Shown: positions 15,951-25,041, counted from the stretch's first letter. The stretch is 46,223 nucleotides of DNA from Pseudomonadota bacterium (GCA_005778355.1 SXON01000218.1:1-46223); one strand, 5' to 3'. Program-made: numbers and translations. The notes: a model not told the origin generated them from the sequence alone.

Positions 15951-17120
15951 CTAGAACACGTGCTCGAAGACCACGTAGCCGCCGAGGTTCGGCTCGTACG
16001 TGACGCTGCCGTCGTCTTCCTCGACCATCTCCATGCCCACGGCAAAGTCGAAGCGCCCGGCGAAGGTCTTCTCGACGATGGGGTGCATGCCGAAGCCCAC
16101 CCCCGGGTGAAAAGGAAAGTCGGCGCCCGCGCCCGCGCCGAAAACCGTCCCGAGGTCGACGAAGGGCACCGCCTGCCAACGGATCTCGCGGTGTAGGAAG
16201 GTGTGCGTCCCAGCCTCGATGCGCAGCTCGTTGTTCAGAAGGGCCTTGCCGGGGGCCCGCCATCGTCCGAAGTTCACGCCGCGGATCGTCTCGCTCCCGC
16301 CCATGCCGATGGTGGGCACGAGCCCGCCCCAGGTGATGTAGTCGTAGAAGGGGATGTCACCCCACATGTACTCGCCCATGAGTCGCGAGCCAAAGACCAC
16401 GCCGGGGCCGAGGGTGGTGAACCCGCGCAGCGACACGAAGCCCGCGACCCACTGCCCCTGGAAGCCGGGCCAGGGGGGCATGGCCCGTGCCGCCAGCTCC
16501 ACGAGCACGCCGGTGTCTGGGGTGAGCTCGGGCTCGCGGGTGTCGTACAGGAAGCCCGCGCCGACTTGCACGGCCGGGCCGCCCGCCATCCCGAGCGGCT
16601 GCTCTTCCTGGAGGAGGGAGCCCTCGTAGGTATCGACCTTGGAGTAGCGGCCGCTCAGGAAGGCGAACCAGGCCCATGGGCCGCCGAGGCTCTCCCGCAT
16701 CGTGAGCCGGGCGAAGGGCTGCACCAGCGTGTAGCGGTAACGTTTGCGCAGGATCTCGTCGTCGGTGCCGACGGTGGCGCGCTCCACGGTGGTGCCGTTG
16801 CCGATGCCCCAGTAGCCGTCGTTGAGCCACTGGCGGTAGGCGAAGTGCCCGAAAAGGCGCGTCTTTCCTTCCTTGCCGAGACCGGGGGTGTCGAACCGCA
16901 GGCGATGGTGGTGGTAGCCGTTGGTGCTCGCGTAGCCGTGGACCACCAGCGCCGCCTGGTAGGGCTCGTAGCCGGGCTTGTACCAGTCGAGTTCGAGTCT
17001 GGCCCCGAAGCCGAGGCCGTCATCGGTGTCGAAACCCATGGCCGGCATCGCCACCCACATCGGGTTGGGTCTCGGCGCGGGTTCTTCCGCGAGCGCCAGG
17101 GCCAGGAGCGCGGCGATCAC
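15951..17120 (-). CDS. Outer-membrane beta-barrel protein (Omp85/D15 surface-antigen-like)
   Basis: 389 aa with a very short signal peptide (VIAALLALALA, GTG start overlapping the previous stop as GTGA). The rest alternates short amphipathic strands: GLGFGARLELDWY, RYRYTLVQPFARLT, GGPAVQVGAGFLYDT. It contains the strand motif GGSETIRGVNFG followed by NNELRIEAG, the 'LRGY...NxELR' signature of the C-terminal barrel of bacterial surface antigens. It ends in Phe (VVFEHVF), typical of BAM-inserted barrels. No POTRA domains are present. It could be an export pore or a structural barrel for a product of the radical SAM operon; this is inferred from position only. Confidence 0.8.
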   Translation of the reverse strand: MIAALLALALAEEPAPRPNPMWVAMPAMGFDTDDGLGFGARLELDWYKPGYEPYQAALVVHGYASTNGYHHHRLRFDTPGLGKEGKTRLFGHFAYRQWLNDGYWGIGNGTTVERATVGTDDEILRKRYRYTLVQPFARLTMRESLGGPWAWFAFLSGRYSKVDTYEGSLLQEEQPLGMAGGPAVQVGAGFLYDTREPELTPDTGVLVELAARAMPPWPGFQGQWVAGFVSLRGFTTLGPGVVFGSRLMGEYMWGDIPFYDYITWGGLVPTIGMGGSETIRGVNFGRWRAPGKALLNNELRIEAGTHTFLHREIRWQAVPFVDLGTVFGAGAGADFPFHPGVGFGMHPIVEKTFAGRFDFAVGMEMVEEDDGSVTYEPNLGGYVVFEHVF

Positions 17121-18931
17121 GTGGAGATCGCGTTCGCCACGCGGTCGGGCGGCTCGGTCGTGGGGGGCGCGGCGAACGAAAACCAGGTGTGGACGGGACG
17201 GTCGAGTTGGTCGCCTGCCATCCACGCCGCGAGCATGCGCGGCAAGGGCTCGTCGAAGGCGTCGTGGTTGGCGCCCTGCGGGTCGTCGTGAGCGACGTCG
17301 TTCTGGGCGAAGGCGTCCTGCGCTGGGTGGGGCACCACGCGGTAGCGCTCGGGCTCGGCAAACACGTCCGCGTGGCGCGTGAGTACGAAGCGGTGCCAGA
17401 AGGCCGAGTGGAGCACGCCCTCGGCGAAGAGCTGCCGCACGATCTCCGCGCTGTCGACGGTCTCCTGGAGGGTCTGGGTGGGGAAGCCGTACATCAGGTA
17501 GGCGTGGACGAGCACGCCTGCCTCGGTGAAGTTCGCGGCGGCGCGGGCCACTTGTTCGATGGTCACGCCCTTCTGCATGCGGGCGAGCAGGCGGTCGCTC
17601 GCCACCTCGAGCCCCCCGGTGACGGCCACCAACCCTGCCCCTGCGAGCGTCTTGCACAGCTCCGGCGTGTAGGCTGCCTCGAAGCGGATGTTTCCCCACC
17701 AGGCGATGGCCAGATCGCGGTTTGTCAGTGTCTCGGCAAAGCGGCGCATGGCGGCGGGCGGGGCGGCCTCGTCGACGAAGTGGAAACCGCGCTGCCCGGT
17801 GGTACGAACGAGATCCTCCACGGCATCCACGAGGCTCGCGGCCGGGGCAGGGACGAAGCGCGAGATGTAGTCGAGCTTCGTGTCGCAGAAGCTGCACTTC
17901 TTCCAGTAGCAGCCATGAGCCAAGGTGATCTTGTTCCAACGCCCGTCGCCCCAGAGGCGGTGCGCCGGGTTGGTGCTGTCGACCACTTGCAGGTAGCTGT
18001 CGAGATGCAAGTCGCCGTAGTCGGCGGCGAAGGCCGGGGGTTCATCGCCCGGGTAATCGACGAGGCCGTCCCGAGTGCGCGTCCGTTGTCGCTGGTCGGC
18101 CCCCCCCTGCCAGAGCTCGAGCAGGCGCCGAAGCGGGAGCTCCCCGCCGTCGTAGCAAAGGGCGTCGACGAAGTCCCAGAGCCGCGGATCGTTCACCTCG
18201 CGCAGCTCGGTGTTCACGTAGCCACCCCCCATCACCACGCGCGCGCCGCGCGCGCGGAGGCGCCGGCCGATGCGCAGGGCGCCGTAGAGGTTGCCGGGGA
18301 AGGGCACGCTGAGCGCCACCACCGGCGCCGTGAGCGAGTTGGCGAGTTCGTCGAGCCACCCGTCGAGGAGCGTGGTTTGCGCCAGTCGGGACAAGAGGGG
18401 TTCGAAGCTCGACGCCGAGGCGGCGAGGCGGTGATGGTAACGGTGAAGCGCGAAGCCCTCGTCCACCTCGCTGGCCACGAGGTCGGCGAGGTCGGCGAGA
18501 TAGAGCGTCGCAACGTGACGCGCGGCATCGTCGATGGCGCCGTCGCCAAACGCCGAGAGGTCGGCCCCGGCGAGTCGTGGTCCGGGGTGGAGCCAGCCGG
18601 GCTGCAGGATCCGACGCGCCATCGCGCGGTCGCGACCCTGGAGGAACGCGATCAGCGCGTCGATGGCGCCCTCGTGGGCGGCGCGCTGCGCTAGAAACCG
18701 CTCGCCCTCGTCGGTGGTCGGGCCAGCCGCCTCGATCGCGTCGAAGATCGCGTGCAGACCCACGCGCGAGTACACCCGGAGGGCCAGCTCGATCCCGAGA
18801 TCGCGCTGTCGCGACGCGATGCCGTGCGAACGCAAGCTGCGCGCGAGGTAGCTGATCGACGGGTAGGGCGTGTTGAGCTGGGTGAGCGGGGGCAGGACCA
18901 GCTCGATGCCTCCGGCGCCGACCGGCTCCAT
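17117..18931 (-). CDS. B12-binding radical SAM enzyme with a CX4CX2C cluster motif
   Basis: 604 aa. The N-terminal LVLPPLTQLNTPYPSISYLA and VVMGGGYVNTELREV fit the cobalamin-binding Rossmann domain common in this superclass. The radical SAM core begins KITLAHGCYWKKCSFCDT with Cys341, Cys346 and Cys349: four residues, not three, between the first two cysteines. VTGGLEVASDRLLARMQKG and YLMYGFPTQT are the conserved GGE-like and later strands of the barrel. The ATG shares its A with the upstream TGA (TGATG), so translation is coupled. Relatives do methylations, ring rearrangements or thioether chemistry; the substrate here is unknown. Confidence 0.85.
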   Translation of the reverse strand: MEPVGAGGIELVLPPLTQLNTPYPSISYLARSLRSHGIASRQRDLGIELALRVYSRVGLHAIFDAIEAAGPTTDEGERFLAQRAAHEGAIDALIAFLQGRDRAMARRILQPGWLHPGPRLAGADLSAFGDGAIDDAARHVATLYLADLADLVASEVDEGFALHRYHHRLAASASSFEPLLSRLAQTTLLDGWLDELANSLTAPVVALSVPFPGNLYGALRIGRRLRARGARVVMGGGYVNTELREVNDPRLWDFVDALCYDGGELPLRRLLELWQGGADQRQRTRTRDGLVDYPGDEPPAFAADYGDLHLDSYLQVVDSTNPAHRLWGDGRWNKITLAHGCYWKKCSFCDTKLDYISRFVPAPAASLVDAVEDLVRTTGQRGFHFVDEAAPPAAMRRFAETLTNRDLAIAWWGNIRFEAAYTPELCKTLAGAGLVAVTGGLEVASDRLLARMQKGVTIEQVARAAANFTEAGVLVHAYLMYGFPTQTLQETVDSAEIVRQLFAEGVLHSAFWHRFVLTRHADVFAEPERYRVVPHPAQDAFAQNDVAHDDPQGANHDAFDEPLPRMLAAWMAGDQLDRPVHTWFSFAAPPTTEPPDRVANAIST

Positions 18932-19569
18932 CAGTCGCCCAGGCGGGTGTACCAGCCGGTGCTCGGGCCCTCGCCGGTCGCAGACTGCACGCGGAGCACG
19001 GAGCCCTCGACGTCGACCGTCTGGCCGGGGCCGAGGAGGCACAGGGCCTCACCATCGGCGTGGATGTGCAACCTCCCGTCGCGACATCCGACACGATAGG
19101 ACCGGGGCCGCCGTGCCTCGAGCAGGCTCTGCCCCTCGCCGGGGTGCACCGTGATCAGGCCCGACTCCACCGCACGCGGGGTGCGCGCACCCAGGCGCAC
19201 CACCGAGATGGGGCGTGCCAGTGGCGGGGGCAGCTCGGTGGGCATGGGCGCCTCGGGCTCGTCCGGCTGCGGCGCAACGCGCAGTTCGGGGCGGGGTCCC
19301 GGGGTGGGCTCGTCGCTGTCGCGACCGCCCTCGACCAGCTGGACCGGGGGCGGCCCGGAGGGCGCGTCGGCGGCCGAGACGGCACGCACCTCGAAGCCGT
19401 CGATCGACACCGGGCCGAGCGAGGCCAGCGCCTCGCGGATGCTGGCCAGGAGCGCGTCGCGCTCGGCGCTGTCGACCACGCGCAGCTCGTCGAGGGCGTC
19501 GCCCACGCGGCTCACCACCTCGTCGAGGCGGGCTTCATCGTCGGGGGGGTCGCGGGGCGGGGTCGGCAC
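18931..19569 (-). CDS. Protein of unknown function with acidic/proline-rich linker
   Basis: 212 aa from GTG 19569; not recognised. Residues 1-55 form a charged helix (DEARLDEVVSRVGDALDELR). The middle is a Pro/Glu-rich linker. The C-terminal 90 residues look beta-rich (PISVVRLGARTPRAV, GLITVHPGEGQSLLEA, GRLHIHADGEALCLLGPG), possibly a small beta-sandwich or FHA-like fold, though the FHA signature is absent. No signal peptide, so probably cytoplasmic. It is the second gene of the operon, 18 bp after the lipoprotein, and directly coupled to the radical SAM gene, so a partner or chaperone role for that enzyme is possible. Confidence 0.6.
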   Translation of the reverse strand: MPTPPRDPPDDEARLDEVVSRVGDALDELRVVDSAERDALLASIREALASLGPVSIDGFEVRAVSAADAPSGPPPVQLVEGGRDSDEPTPGPRPELRVAPQPDEPEAPMPTELPPPLARPISVVRLGARTPRAVESGLITVHPGEGQSLLEARRPRSYRVGCRDGRLHIHADGEALCLLGPGQTVDVEGSVLRVQSATGEGPSTGWYTRLGD

Positions 19570-19587
19570 CCGGGGCGGCTATCGCCG

Positions 19588-20220
19588 CTACTCGTAGGTC
19601 GGCAACGCGTCGCCGTGCGCCACGGCCACGATGCTCGCGTAGAAGTCCTCGAGGTAGCGGACCGCGTCCTCCGGTGTGCTGTCGAAGGTGTCGAGGTGGT
19701 AGACCAGGACCACGTCGACCGCGCTCCCCTCGTCGACGGTCACGGCGCTCCCCTCCAGCAAGGGAATGAACTCGGTCCCGGCCGACTTCGCCCACACCGA
19801 CACGCTCCCGGCGGTGCTGCTCTCGTCGTCCTCGGCCCACACGTGCCGCCAGGTGACGTCGAAGTCCACCGTCACCGGGTCGGTCACGACGTTGTTCACC
19901 ACGTAGGCCACGTCCACCTCGTCGTCCTCGACCTTGGCGCTGGTCCACTCCGCCATCTCGCGACGGTCCACGCCCACGTCGGGATCGGTGATCGCGGCGA
20001 AAACGTCGGCGCCGTCGGCCTTCACCCAGCCGCGGAGGTGGGCCCAGTCCCAGTCCTCGTCGGCGCCGCTCTCGGTCACGGCGCGCTCGGGGGTCGGGTC
20101 ATCGTCGTCGGTCGGCGAGTCGAGGGTCACCTCTTCGAGGGGCTCGAGGGCGATGTCGTCGGGGGAAAGCTCCTCGCCGCCGGTACAGGCGAAGACGGAG
20201 GCCAGGAACGGGGCGAGCAT
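19588..20220 (-). CDS. Acidic lipoprotein of unknown function
   Basis: 210 aa: MLAPFLASVFAC is a lipobox with Cys at residue 12 and no basic residue before it. An acidic, disordered segment follows (LDSPTDDDDPTPE), then a soluble domain with alternating strands (VDVAYVVNNVVTDPVTVDF, AVTVDEGSAVDVVLVYH) and a final helix ending DALPTYE. Family not recognised. It is the first gene of the operon ending at 13942. The start codon follows a perfect TATAAT on the minus strand by 6 nt, suggesting a leaderless mRNA. Probably sits in the inner or outer membrane facing the periplasm. Confidence 0.65.
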   Translation of the reverse strand: MLAPFLASVFACTGGEELSPDDIALEPLEEVTLDSPTDDDDPTPERAVTESGADEDWDWAHLRGWVKADGADVFAAITDPDVGVDRREMAEWTSAKVEDDEVDVAYVVNNVVTDPVTVDFDVTWRHVWAEDDESSTAGSVSVWAKSAGTEFIPLLEGSAVTVDEGSAVDVVLVYHLDTFDSTPEDAVRYLEDFYASIVAVAHGDALPTYE

Positions 20221-20243
20221 CGGTTGATTATACGCGCGGCGCC
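20221..20243. promoter_or_regulatory. 23-bp divergent promoter core with consensus -10
   Basis: ATTATA at 20227-20232 reads TATAAT on the minus strand, 6 nt before ATG 20220. On the plus strand the same patch (TTATAC, 20228-20233) lies 10 nt before ATG 20244. No Shine-Dalgarno is present for either gene. This fits a single bidirectional -10 serving two leaderless or nearly leaderless transcripts. Confidence 0.55.
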
Positions 20244-22790
20244 ATGTCGATCGAGCGCGTCGTCTGCAAGTTCGGGGGGACGAGCGTGTCTTCCCGCCCC
20301 CGGTGGGGCACCATCGCCGCCGTGGTGCGCGGCCACCTCGCCGAGGGGCGCGTGCCGGTGGTGGTGTGCAGCGCCATCAGCGGGGTGTCGAACCTCTTGG
20401 AGCGGCTCTTGCCGGACGCCGTGGCCGGCCGCCACGGGCCTGTCCTGGCGGAGCTGCGGTCGAAGCACGGGGCGCTCGCCGAGGCCCTTGGCTTGCCCGT
20501 GGACATCGTGGAGAACGAGCTCGGCGACGTGGAGCGCGTGGCGAGCGGTGTGGCGCTCCTCGGCGAATTCACGCCGCGGATGCGCGCGCGCGTGATGGCC
20601 ACGGGCGAGCTGATGCTCACGCGGCTCGGCGCCGCCTGGCTGGCGGCCGAGGGCCTCGGCGCGAGCTGGGTCGATGCGAGGGGGCTCCTGCTCGCGTCGC
20701 AAGGGGCAAACGATTCGCGCCACTACTTGTCGGCGACTTGCGACTATGGTCGCGACCCGGCGTTGGACGCTCAGCTGGGTGGCGGGCCGGTGGTCACTCA
20801 GGGCTTCATCGCTCGCGACGCCCGCGGCGACACGGTGCTGCTCGGCCGCGGCGGTTCCGACACCTCGGCGGCCTACCTCGCCGCCAAGATCGGCGCCTCG
20901 CGCCTAGAGATCTGGACCGACGTGCCCGGGATGTACACCGCCGATCCCCGGCTGGTATCCCACGCCCGCCTCCTGCGACGCCTCGATTACGACGAGGCGC
21001 AGGAGCTCGCCGCCACCGGCGCGAAGGTCTTGCACCCGCGCTCCATCGCCCCCGCGCGCGACGCCGGGATCCCGTTGTGGATCAAGTCGACCCCTGAGCC
21101 CGAGGTCACGGGCACCGTCATCATCGCAACCGAGGCCTCGAGCGCACGGGTGCGCGCCGTCGCCAGCCGCAACGGGATTCTGCTCCTGTCGATGGAGACG
21201 GTCGGGATGTGGCAGGAGGTGGGCTTCCTCGCTCGCGCCTTCACGGTGCTCGAACGCCACGGCCTGTCGATCGACCTCGTGGCCACCAGCGAGAGCAACG
21301 TCACCGTCTCGCTCGACGCGCTCGCCAACGCGCTCGACCCCACCGTGCTCGACGCCGCGGTGGCCGAGCTGCGGCAGCTGTGCGAGGTGCGCGTGATCGG
21401 TCCGTGTGCGGCGGTGTCGCTGGTGGGGCACCGGATCCGGGCGATCCTCCACGAGCTCGGACCCGCGTTGGAGGCCTTCGCCGAGCACCGCATCCACCTC
21501 GTGTCGCAGGCCGCGAGCGACCTCAACCTCACCTTCGTGGTCGACGAGGACCAGGCGGCCCGGCTGGTGGTGGCGCTCCATCGCCGCTGCCTCGAGCTGG
21601 GCGACGATCCCGACCTCGGCCCGGCCTGGCGGGAGCCAGAGGCGGCCTGGCCGCCCTGGTGGACGGCCCGCCGCGACGAGCTTCTCCGCCTCGCGACCGA
21701 CGGCACGCCGACCTACGTCACCGATCTGGAGGTGGTGCGTCGCCAGATGCGACGTCTTGTCGCAGTTAGCGCGGATCGCGTATTCTATGCGATGAAAGCA
21801 AATCCTTCCGAGGCCGTACTGCGCGTGGTCGCGAGCGAGGGGGGTGGTATCGAGTGTGTGTCGGGCGGCGAGCTGAGGCTGGCGGCCACGGTAGTATCCG
21901 GCGACCAAATTCTGTTCACACCGAATTTCGCCGCGCGTGAAGAGTATGCTCAGGCGCGACAACTCGGCGCGGTCACCACCGTCGATGGGCTGCACCCGCT
22001 CGAGGCGTGGCCGGAACTCTTTGCCGGTCGCGACATCCACCTCCGGATCGACCCTGGTGCGGGGAGGGGACATCACCGCCACGTGCGCACGGCCGGCGCG
22101 ACCTCGAAGTTCGGCGTTTTGCCATCGGAACTGCCCGGAGTTCTCGCCGCGGCGGCGGTCGCCGGCGCCCGGGTGGTGGGGCTCCATGCCCACGTGGGCA
22201 GCGGCATTACCGAGCCCGGCGCGTGGGCGGAGGTCGCCACGGCCCTGCTTTCGGTCGCAGAAACGTGTCCCGATCTACGCCGAATCGACGTGGGTGGGGG
22301 TCTGGGCGTGCCCTATCGGCCCGGGGAGCGGGCGCTCGATCCGAGCGCGGTGGGCGAGGCGCTGGCTCCCTTGCGCCGCGCGGCCCCTGGTCTGCAGATC
22401 TGGATCGAGCCGGGCCGATTCGTCGTCGCCGAGGCGGGTGCGTTGCTCGCACGGGTGACGCAGATCAAGCGAAAGGGCGACCGCATCTTCGTGGGGATCG
22501 ACGCCGGGATGAACGCACTCCTGCGTCCCGCGCTGTACGGCGCCTGGCACCCGGTGGTCAACCTGTCTCGGCCCGATGCCCCGCCGAGCATGGTGGCCGA
22601 CGTGGTGGGGCCGATCTGCGAGACGGGCGATGTGATCGCCGCGTCGCGAGCGCTCCCAGAATGCAGGGAGGGCGACGTGTTGCTCGTGGGGCTCGCGGGC
22701 GCCTACGGGCTCGCGATGGCTTCCACCTACAACAGTCGCCCTCTGCCCAGGACCGTCTACCTGGGCGAGTCGGCTCGCGGGTCGGTCTAG
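20244..22790 (+). CDS. lysAC: Bifunctional aspartate kinase / diaminopimelate decarboxylase
   Basis: 848 aa. N-terminal aspartokinase: VVCKFGGTSVSS, then RGGSDTSAAYLAAKIGA and LEIWTDVPGMYTADPR, followed by two ACT-like regulatory segments up to about residue 450. C-terminal DAP decarboxylase (about 475-848): PLP-lysine K518 in FYAMKANPS, LHAHVGSGITEPG, GGGLGVPYRPGER, EPGRFVV and the ICETGDVI loop. It carries the first and last enzymes of lysine biosynthesis in one chain, as known from Xanthomonas-type LysAC proteins. The ACT domains suggest lysine feedback. The ATG at 20244 lies 23 bp from the divergent lipoprotein, leaving no room for a lysine riboswitch. Confidence 0.93.
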   Translation: MSIERVVCKFGGTSVSSRPRWGTIAAVVRGHLAEGRVPVVVCSAISGVSNLLERLLPDAVAGRHGPVLAELRSKHGALAEALGLPVDIVENELGDVERVASGVALLGEFTPRMRARVMATGELMLTRLGAAWLAAEGLGASWVDARGLLLASQGANDSRHYLSATCDYGRDPALDAQLGGGPVVTQGFIARDARGDTVLLGRGGSDTSAAYLAAKIGASRLEIWTDVPGMYTADPRLVSHARLLRRLDYDEAQELAATGAKVLHPRSIAPARDAGIPLWIKSTPEPEVTGTVIIATEASSARVRAVASRNGILLLSMETVGMWQEVGFLARAFTVLERHGLSIDLVATSESNVTVSLDALANALDPTVLDAAVAELRQLCEVRVIGPCAAVSLVGHRIRAILHELGPALEAFAEHRIHLVSQAASDLNLTFVVDEDQAARLVVALHRRCLELGDDPDLGPAWREPEAAWPPWWTARRDELLRLATDGTPTYVTDLEVVRRQMRRLVAVSADRVFYAMKANPSEAVLRVVASEGGGIECVSGGELRLAATVVSGDQILFTPNFAAREEYAQARQLGAVTTVDGLHPLEAWPELFAGRDIHLRIDPGAGRGHHRHVRTAGATSKFGVLPSELPGVLAAAAVAGARVVGLHAHVGSGITEPGAWAEVATALLSVAETCPDLRRIDVGGGLGVPYRPGERALDPSAVGEALAPLRRAAPGLQIWIEPGRFVVAEAGALLARVTQIKRKGDRIFVGIDAGMNALLRPALYGAWHPVVNLSRPDAPPSMVADVVGPICETGDVIAASRALPECREGDVLLVGLAGAYGLAMASTYNSRPLPRTVYLGESARGSV

Positions 22791-22824
22791 GCCCGGGTGG
22801 ACCTAGACCAGACGCACGATCAGC

Positions 22825-23244
22825 CTACTTCTTTCCGCGCTTCTTGCCCTTCTTGGCCGCGCCACCCTTGAGGCCGTCGTGGTTGCGACGCCACCATTGG
22901 GCCGCGCCCTCGGCGGTCTTGATGCCGAAGATCTTGGCGATCTCGGTCCAGTCGGCGTTGCGCGCAACGGCCGCCTCGCCGTCCTTGAGGCGCTGCTCAC
23001 GCCACTTCTTGCGCTCGGCGCGCTGGCGCTCGCGTTCCTCGGAACGGTTCTTGGTCGCGGGCTTGCGCATCAGGGGGTAGGTGCCCTCGTTCGCCTTCGC
23101 CCAGCGGCGTGCCTTGGCGCGAAGCGCGTCGGAGGAAAGGCCCTCCTTCTCCGCGATCTTCTTGAGCGCCTTCTCACGCTTGCGGGGCGGGTCGCCGCGC
23201 TCGGCCATCTTCTTGAGCAAGTTGAACAGTTCTTCGCCGGTCAT
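22825..23244 (-). CDS. Small, highly basic putative DNA-binding protein
   Basis: 139 aa, extremely rich in Lys, Arg and Glu. It has an N-terminal helix pair (EELFNLLKKMAERG, KREKALKKIAEKEG), a charged central helix (EERERQRAERKKWREQR), a possible Myb/HTH-like motif (ADWTEIAKIFGIKTAEGAAQWW) and a histone-like Lys/Gly tail (GGAAKKGKKRGKK). The ATG at 23244 is set by a strong GGAGGA 6 nt upstream. It could be a nucleoid-associated protein; no specific family is recognised. It stands alone, convergent with lysAC. Confidence 0.65.
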   Translation of the reverse strand: MTGEELFNLLKKMAERGDPPRKREKALKKIAEKEGLSSDALRAKARRWAKANEGTYPLMRKPATKNRSEERERQRAERKKWREQRLKDGEAAVARNADWTEIAKIFGIKTAEGAAQWWRRNHDGLKGGAAKKGKKRGKK

Positions 23245-23397
23245 TTCTGTCCTCCGTGGCAGTCTGATAGGAACAACTGCGGGTGCAGCTGCTGGCAAAT
23301 GTCAGCGGGCATCCAGCCCCAGTTGTGCGCCGCAACCGCGGCAACTCCCTTCTACCAGGACCGCAAACGAAGTGCAACGTCGCGACCCATAGACGGG

Positions 23398-24876
23398 TCA
23401 CTCCCAGTTGAGTCTGCGGTCGCGATACAGGAGGCTCACCGCGCCGGGCACGACCGGGTGAACCCCTCTGGCCAGGGGTCGGCCGTTCATCTCGACGCCA
23501 TCGACGCGGACCTCCACCTCGGCGTGCAGCTTCCAGAGCGGACGGCGAACGCGGAAAAGTACGAACGGCGTGTCGCTTCCGCTCGCGCGAATGCTCCCTT
23601 CCGGCCCCTCGGAAAAGCCCACCTGGGCGCGCTCTCCGAGGGAGGCGTCGAGCGGCACCCGTGCACCACTGTGTGGCCGGTAGGAAAAACTGCCTCCGAG
23701 GCGCAGCGGCATGAGGCGCCCGCGCACGTACACGGCGGCCAGGCCCGAGCCCACGAAGATCAGGGTGAGGAGCGCGAGCCCCTGGATGACGCTCAGCCCG
23801 TAACGACGCTCCACGGGCACGGTGACGGTGGTGGCGAGGCCCGCGCGGCGCCCGTCGATACCGAAGGGCTTGAGTGCCGCCACGGGCAAGAGCTGCCCGT
23901 CGGCGGACACTTGGACGGCGACATCGACGCGGTCGGTGCGCGGGAAGAGGGAGAGCGGTCCCCCCGGCACCCGAAGCGGCACCTCGATGACCGCCGTGGG
24001 TGCGAGAGACAGGTCCTTCGCCACGGCCGCGTCCGTACCGCCCACGGTCACATTGCTGAGGGAGAGGCCGAGCAGTCGCGACACGACCCGGAGCTCCAGC
24101 CGGGCCACGGGGCTCTCGGTGGTGGGCGTGTTGAGCAGCCTGGCCTCGAAGTGGGCATGCTTCGCGTCGTCTGCCACCATGAGCGCCACCCGCTCGACGG
24201 CAAGGCGACCGCGGTAGTTGTCGATCGCGGCGGCCGCGTCGCCGGTGACGACCTGCCCTCCGAGCTCCCGCACGGCGGCATCGACCCCAGCCGGGTCGAC
24301 GGCGGATTGGGGGGCGGAAACAGGGAATAGCCGTACATCGAGGCGGCCCTCCGACAAGAGGGGCTCCAGCGCGTCGCCGATGTTGGCCTGGTTTCGGATT
24401 GGCGAGCAGCCGCGGCCGCCGGAGGCCCAGGGACTGGTGACGGTGGGCGCGTGGCAGAAGGAAGACACGACGAAGGCGTGCTGGAACTGCGGCGCATTCT
24501 TTGAGACCAGTTCCCGTGCCAGCTCGTCGAGGCCAGCCCCCAGGTCGCGGTCGGCCGCCGAGGTGAGGTCGAGCGCCTTCACCTGTTCGTAGAGCTTGGT
24601 CCGGTTGGCGTCGGTGATGGTGGTGCGCTTGAGCGCCACGTGCGGGCGCGCGTGGTAGGCGATGATCTCCACGCTGTCGCCGTCGGGCAGGGTGGCGACC
24701 AGATCGGCGATCTGGGCCCGGAGGGGCTCGGTGGTGGGCGTCATCGCCAGCGACGACTCGAGCAAGAAAACGTGACCCACGGCTTCGGCACGGGCGCCGA
24801 GCTCGGCCAACGCGGCTGCCACCTCCTCGTCGGGAGCGGCCAGTGCGGGGGCGATGGCCAATAGGAGGGGCAGCAT
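23398..24876 (-). CDS. Secreted/membrane VWA-like protein with late transmembrane helix
   Basis: 492 aa: signal peptide MLPLLLAIAPALAA, then a von Willebrand-A-like domain (HVFLLESSLAMTP in place of DxSxSM, so the MIDAS looks degenerate, and LPDGDSVEIIAYHARP). A beta-rich middle follows, then a transmembrane helix GLSVIQGLALLTLIFVGSG around residue 370 and a C-terminal beta-sandwich-like domain (cytoplasmic if the signal peptide is cleaved). Resembles VWA proteins with an Ig-like tail, but the metal-site loss leaves the function open. A GTTAG element lies 15 nt upstream of the ATG. Divergent from the amidase gene. Confidence 0.65.
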   Translation of the reverse strand: MLPLLLAIAPALAAPDEEVAAALAELGARAEAVGHVFLLESSLAMTPTTEPLRAQIADLVATLPDGDSVEIIAYHARPHVALKRTTITDANRTKLYEQVKALDLTSAADRDLGAGLDELARELVSKNAPQFQHAFVVSSFCHAPTVTSPWASGGRGCSPIRNQANIGDALEPLLSEGRLDVRLFPVSAPQSAVDPAGVDAAVRELGGQVVTGDAAAAIDNYRGRLAVERVALMVADDAKHAHFEARLLNTPTTESPVARLELRVVSRLLGLSLSNVTVGGTDAAVAKDLSLAPTAVIEVPLRVPGGPLSLFPRTDRVDVAVQVSADGQLLPVAALKPFGIDGRRAGLATTVTVPVERRYGLSVIQGLALLTLIFVGSGLAAVYVRGRLMPLRLGGSFSYRPHSGARVPLDASLGERAQVGFSEGPEGSIRASGSDTPFVLFRVRRPLWKLHAEVEVRVDGVEMNGRPLARGVHPVVPGAVSLLYRDRRLNWE

Positions 24877-25041
24877 CGGGGGGTCTCGGGACTAACCCGT
24901 CGCGACGGCGCGCGGCTGGGGCGCGTCTGCCCCCGGTGGGGCGTCCATGTCCCGCCCCATCGCGCCGTGCATTCCGAGAAAATCTGCGTTCATCCGTTGG
25001 CACGGCGTTTGCGATGTCCCCGGGCGTCAACAGGTGTCCCC

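Noticed and set aside
20221-20243. Lysine riboswitch before lysAC
   Set aside because: Only 23 bp separate the divergent start codons, far too short for a riboswitch.
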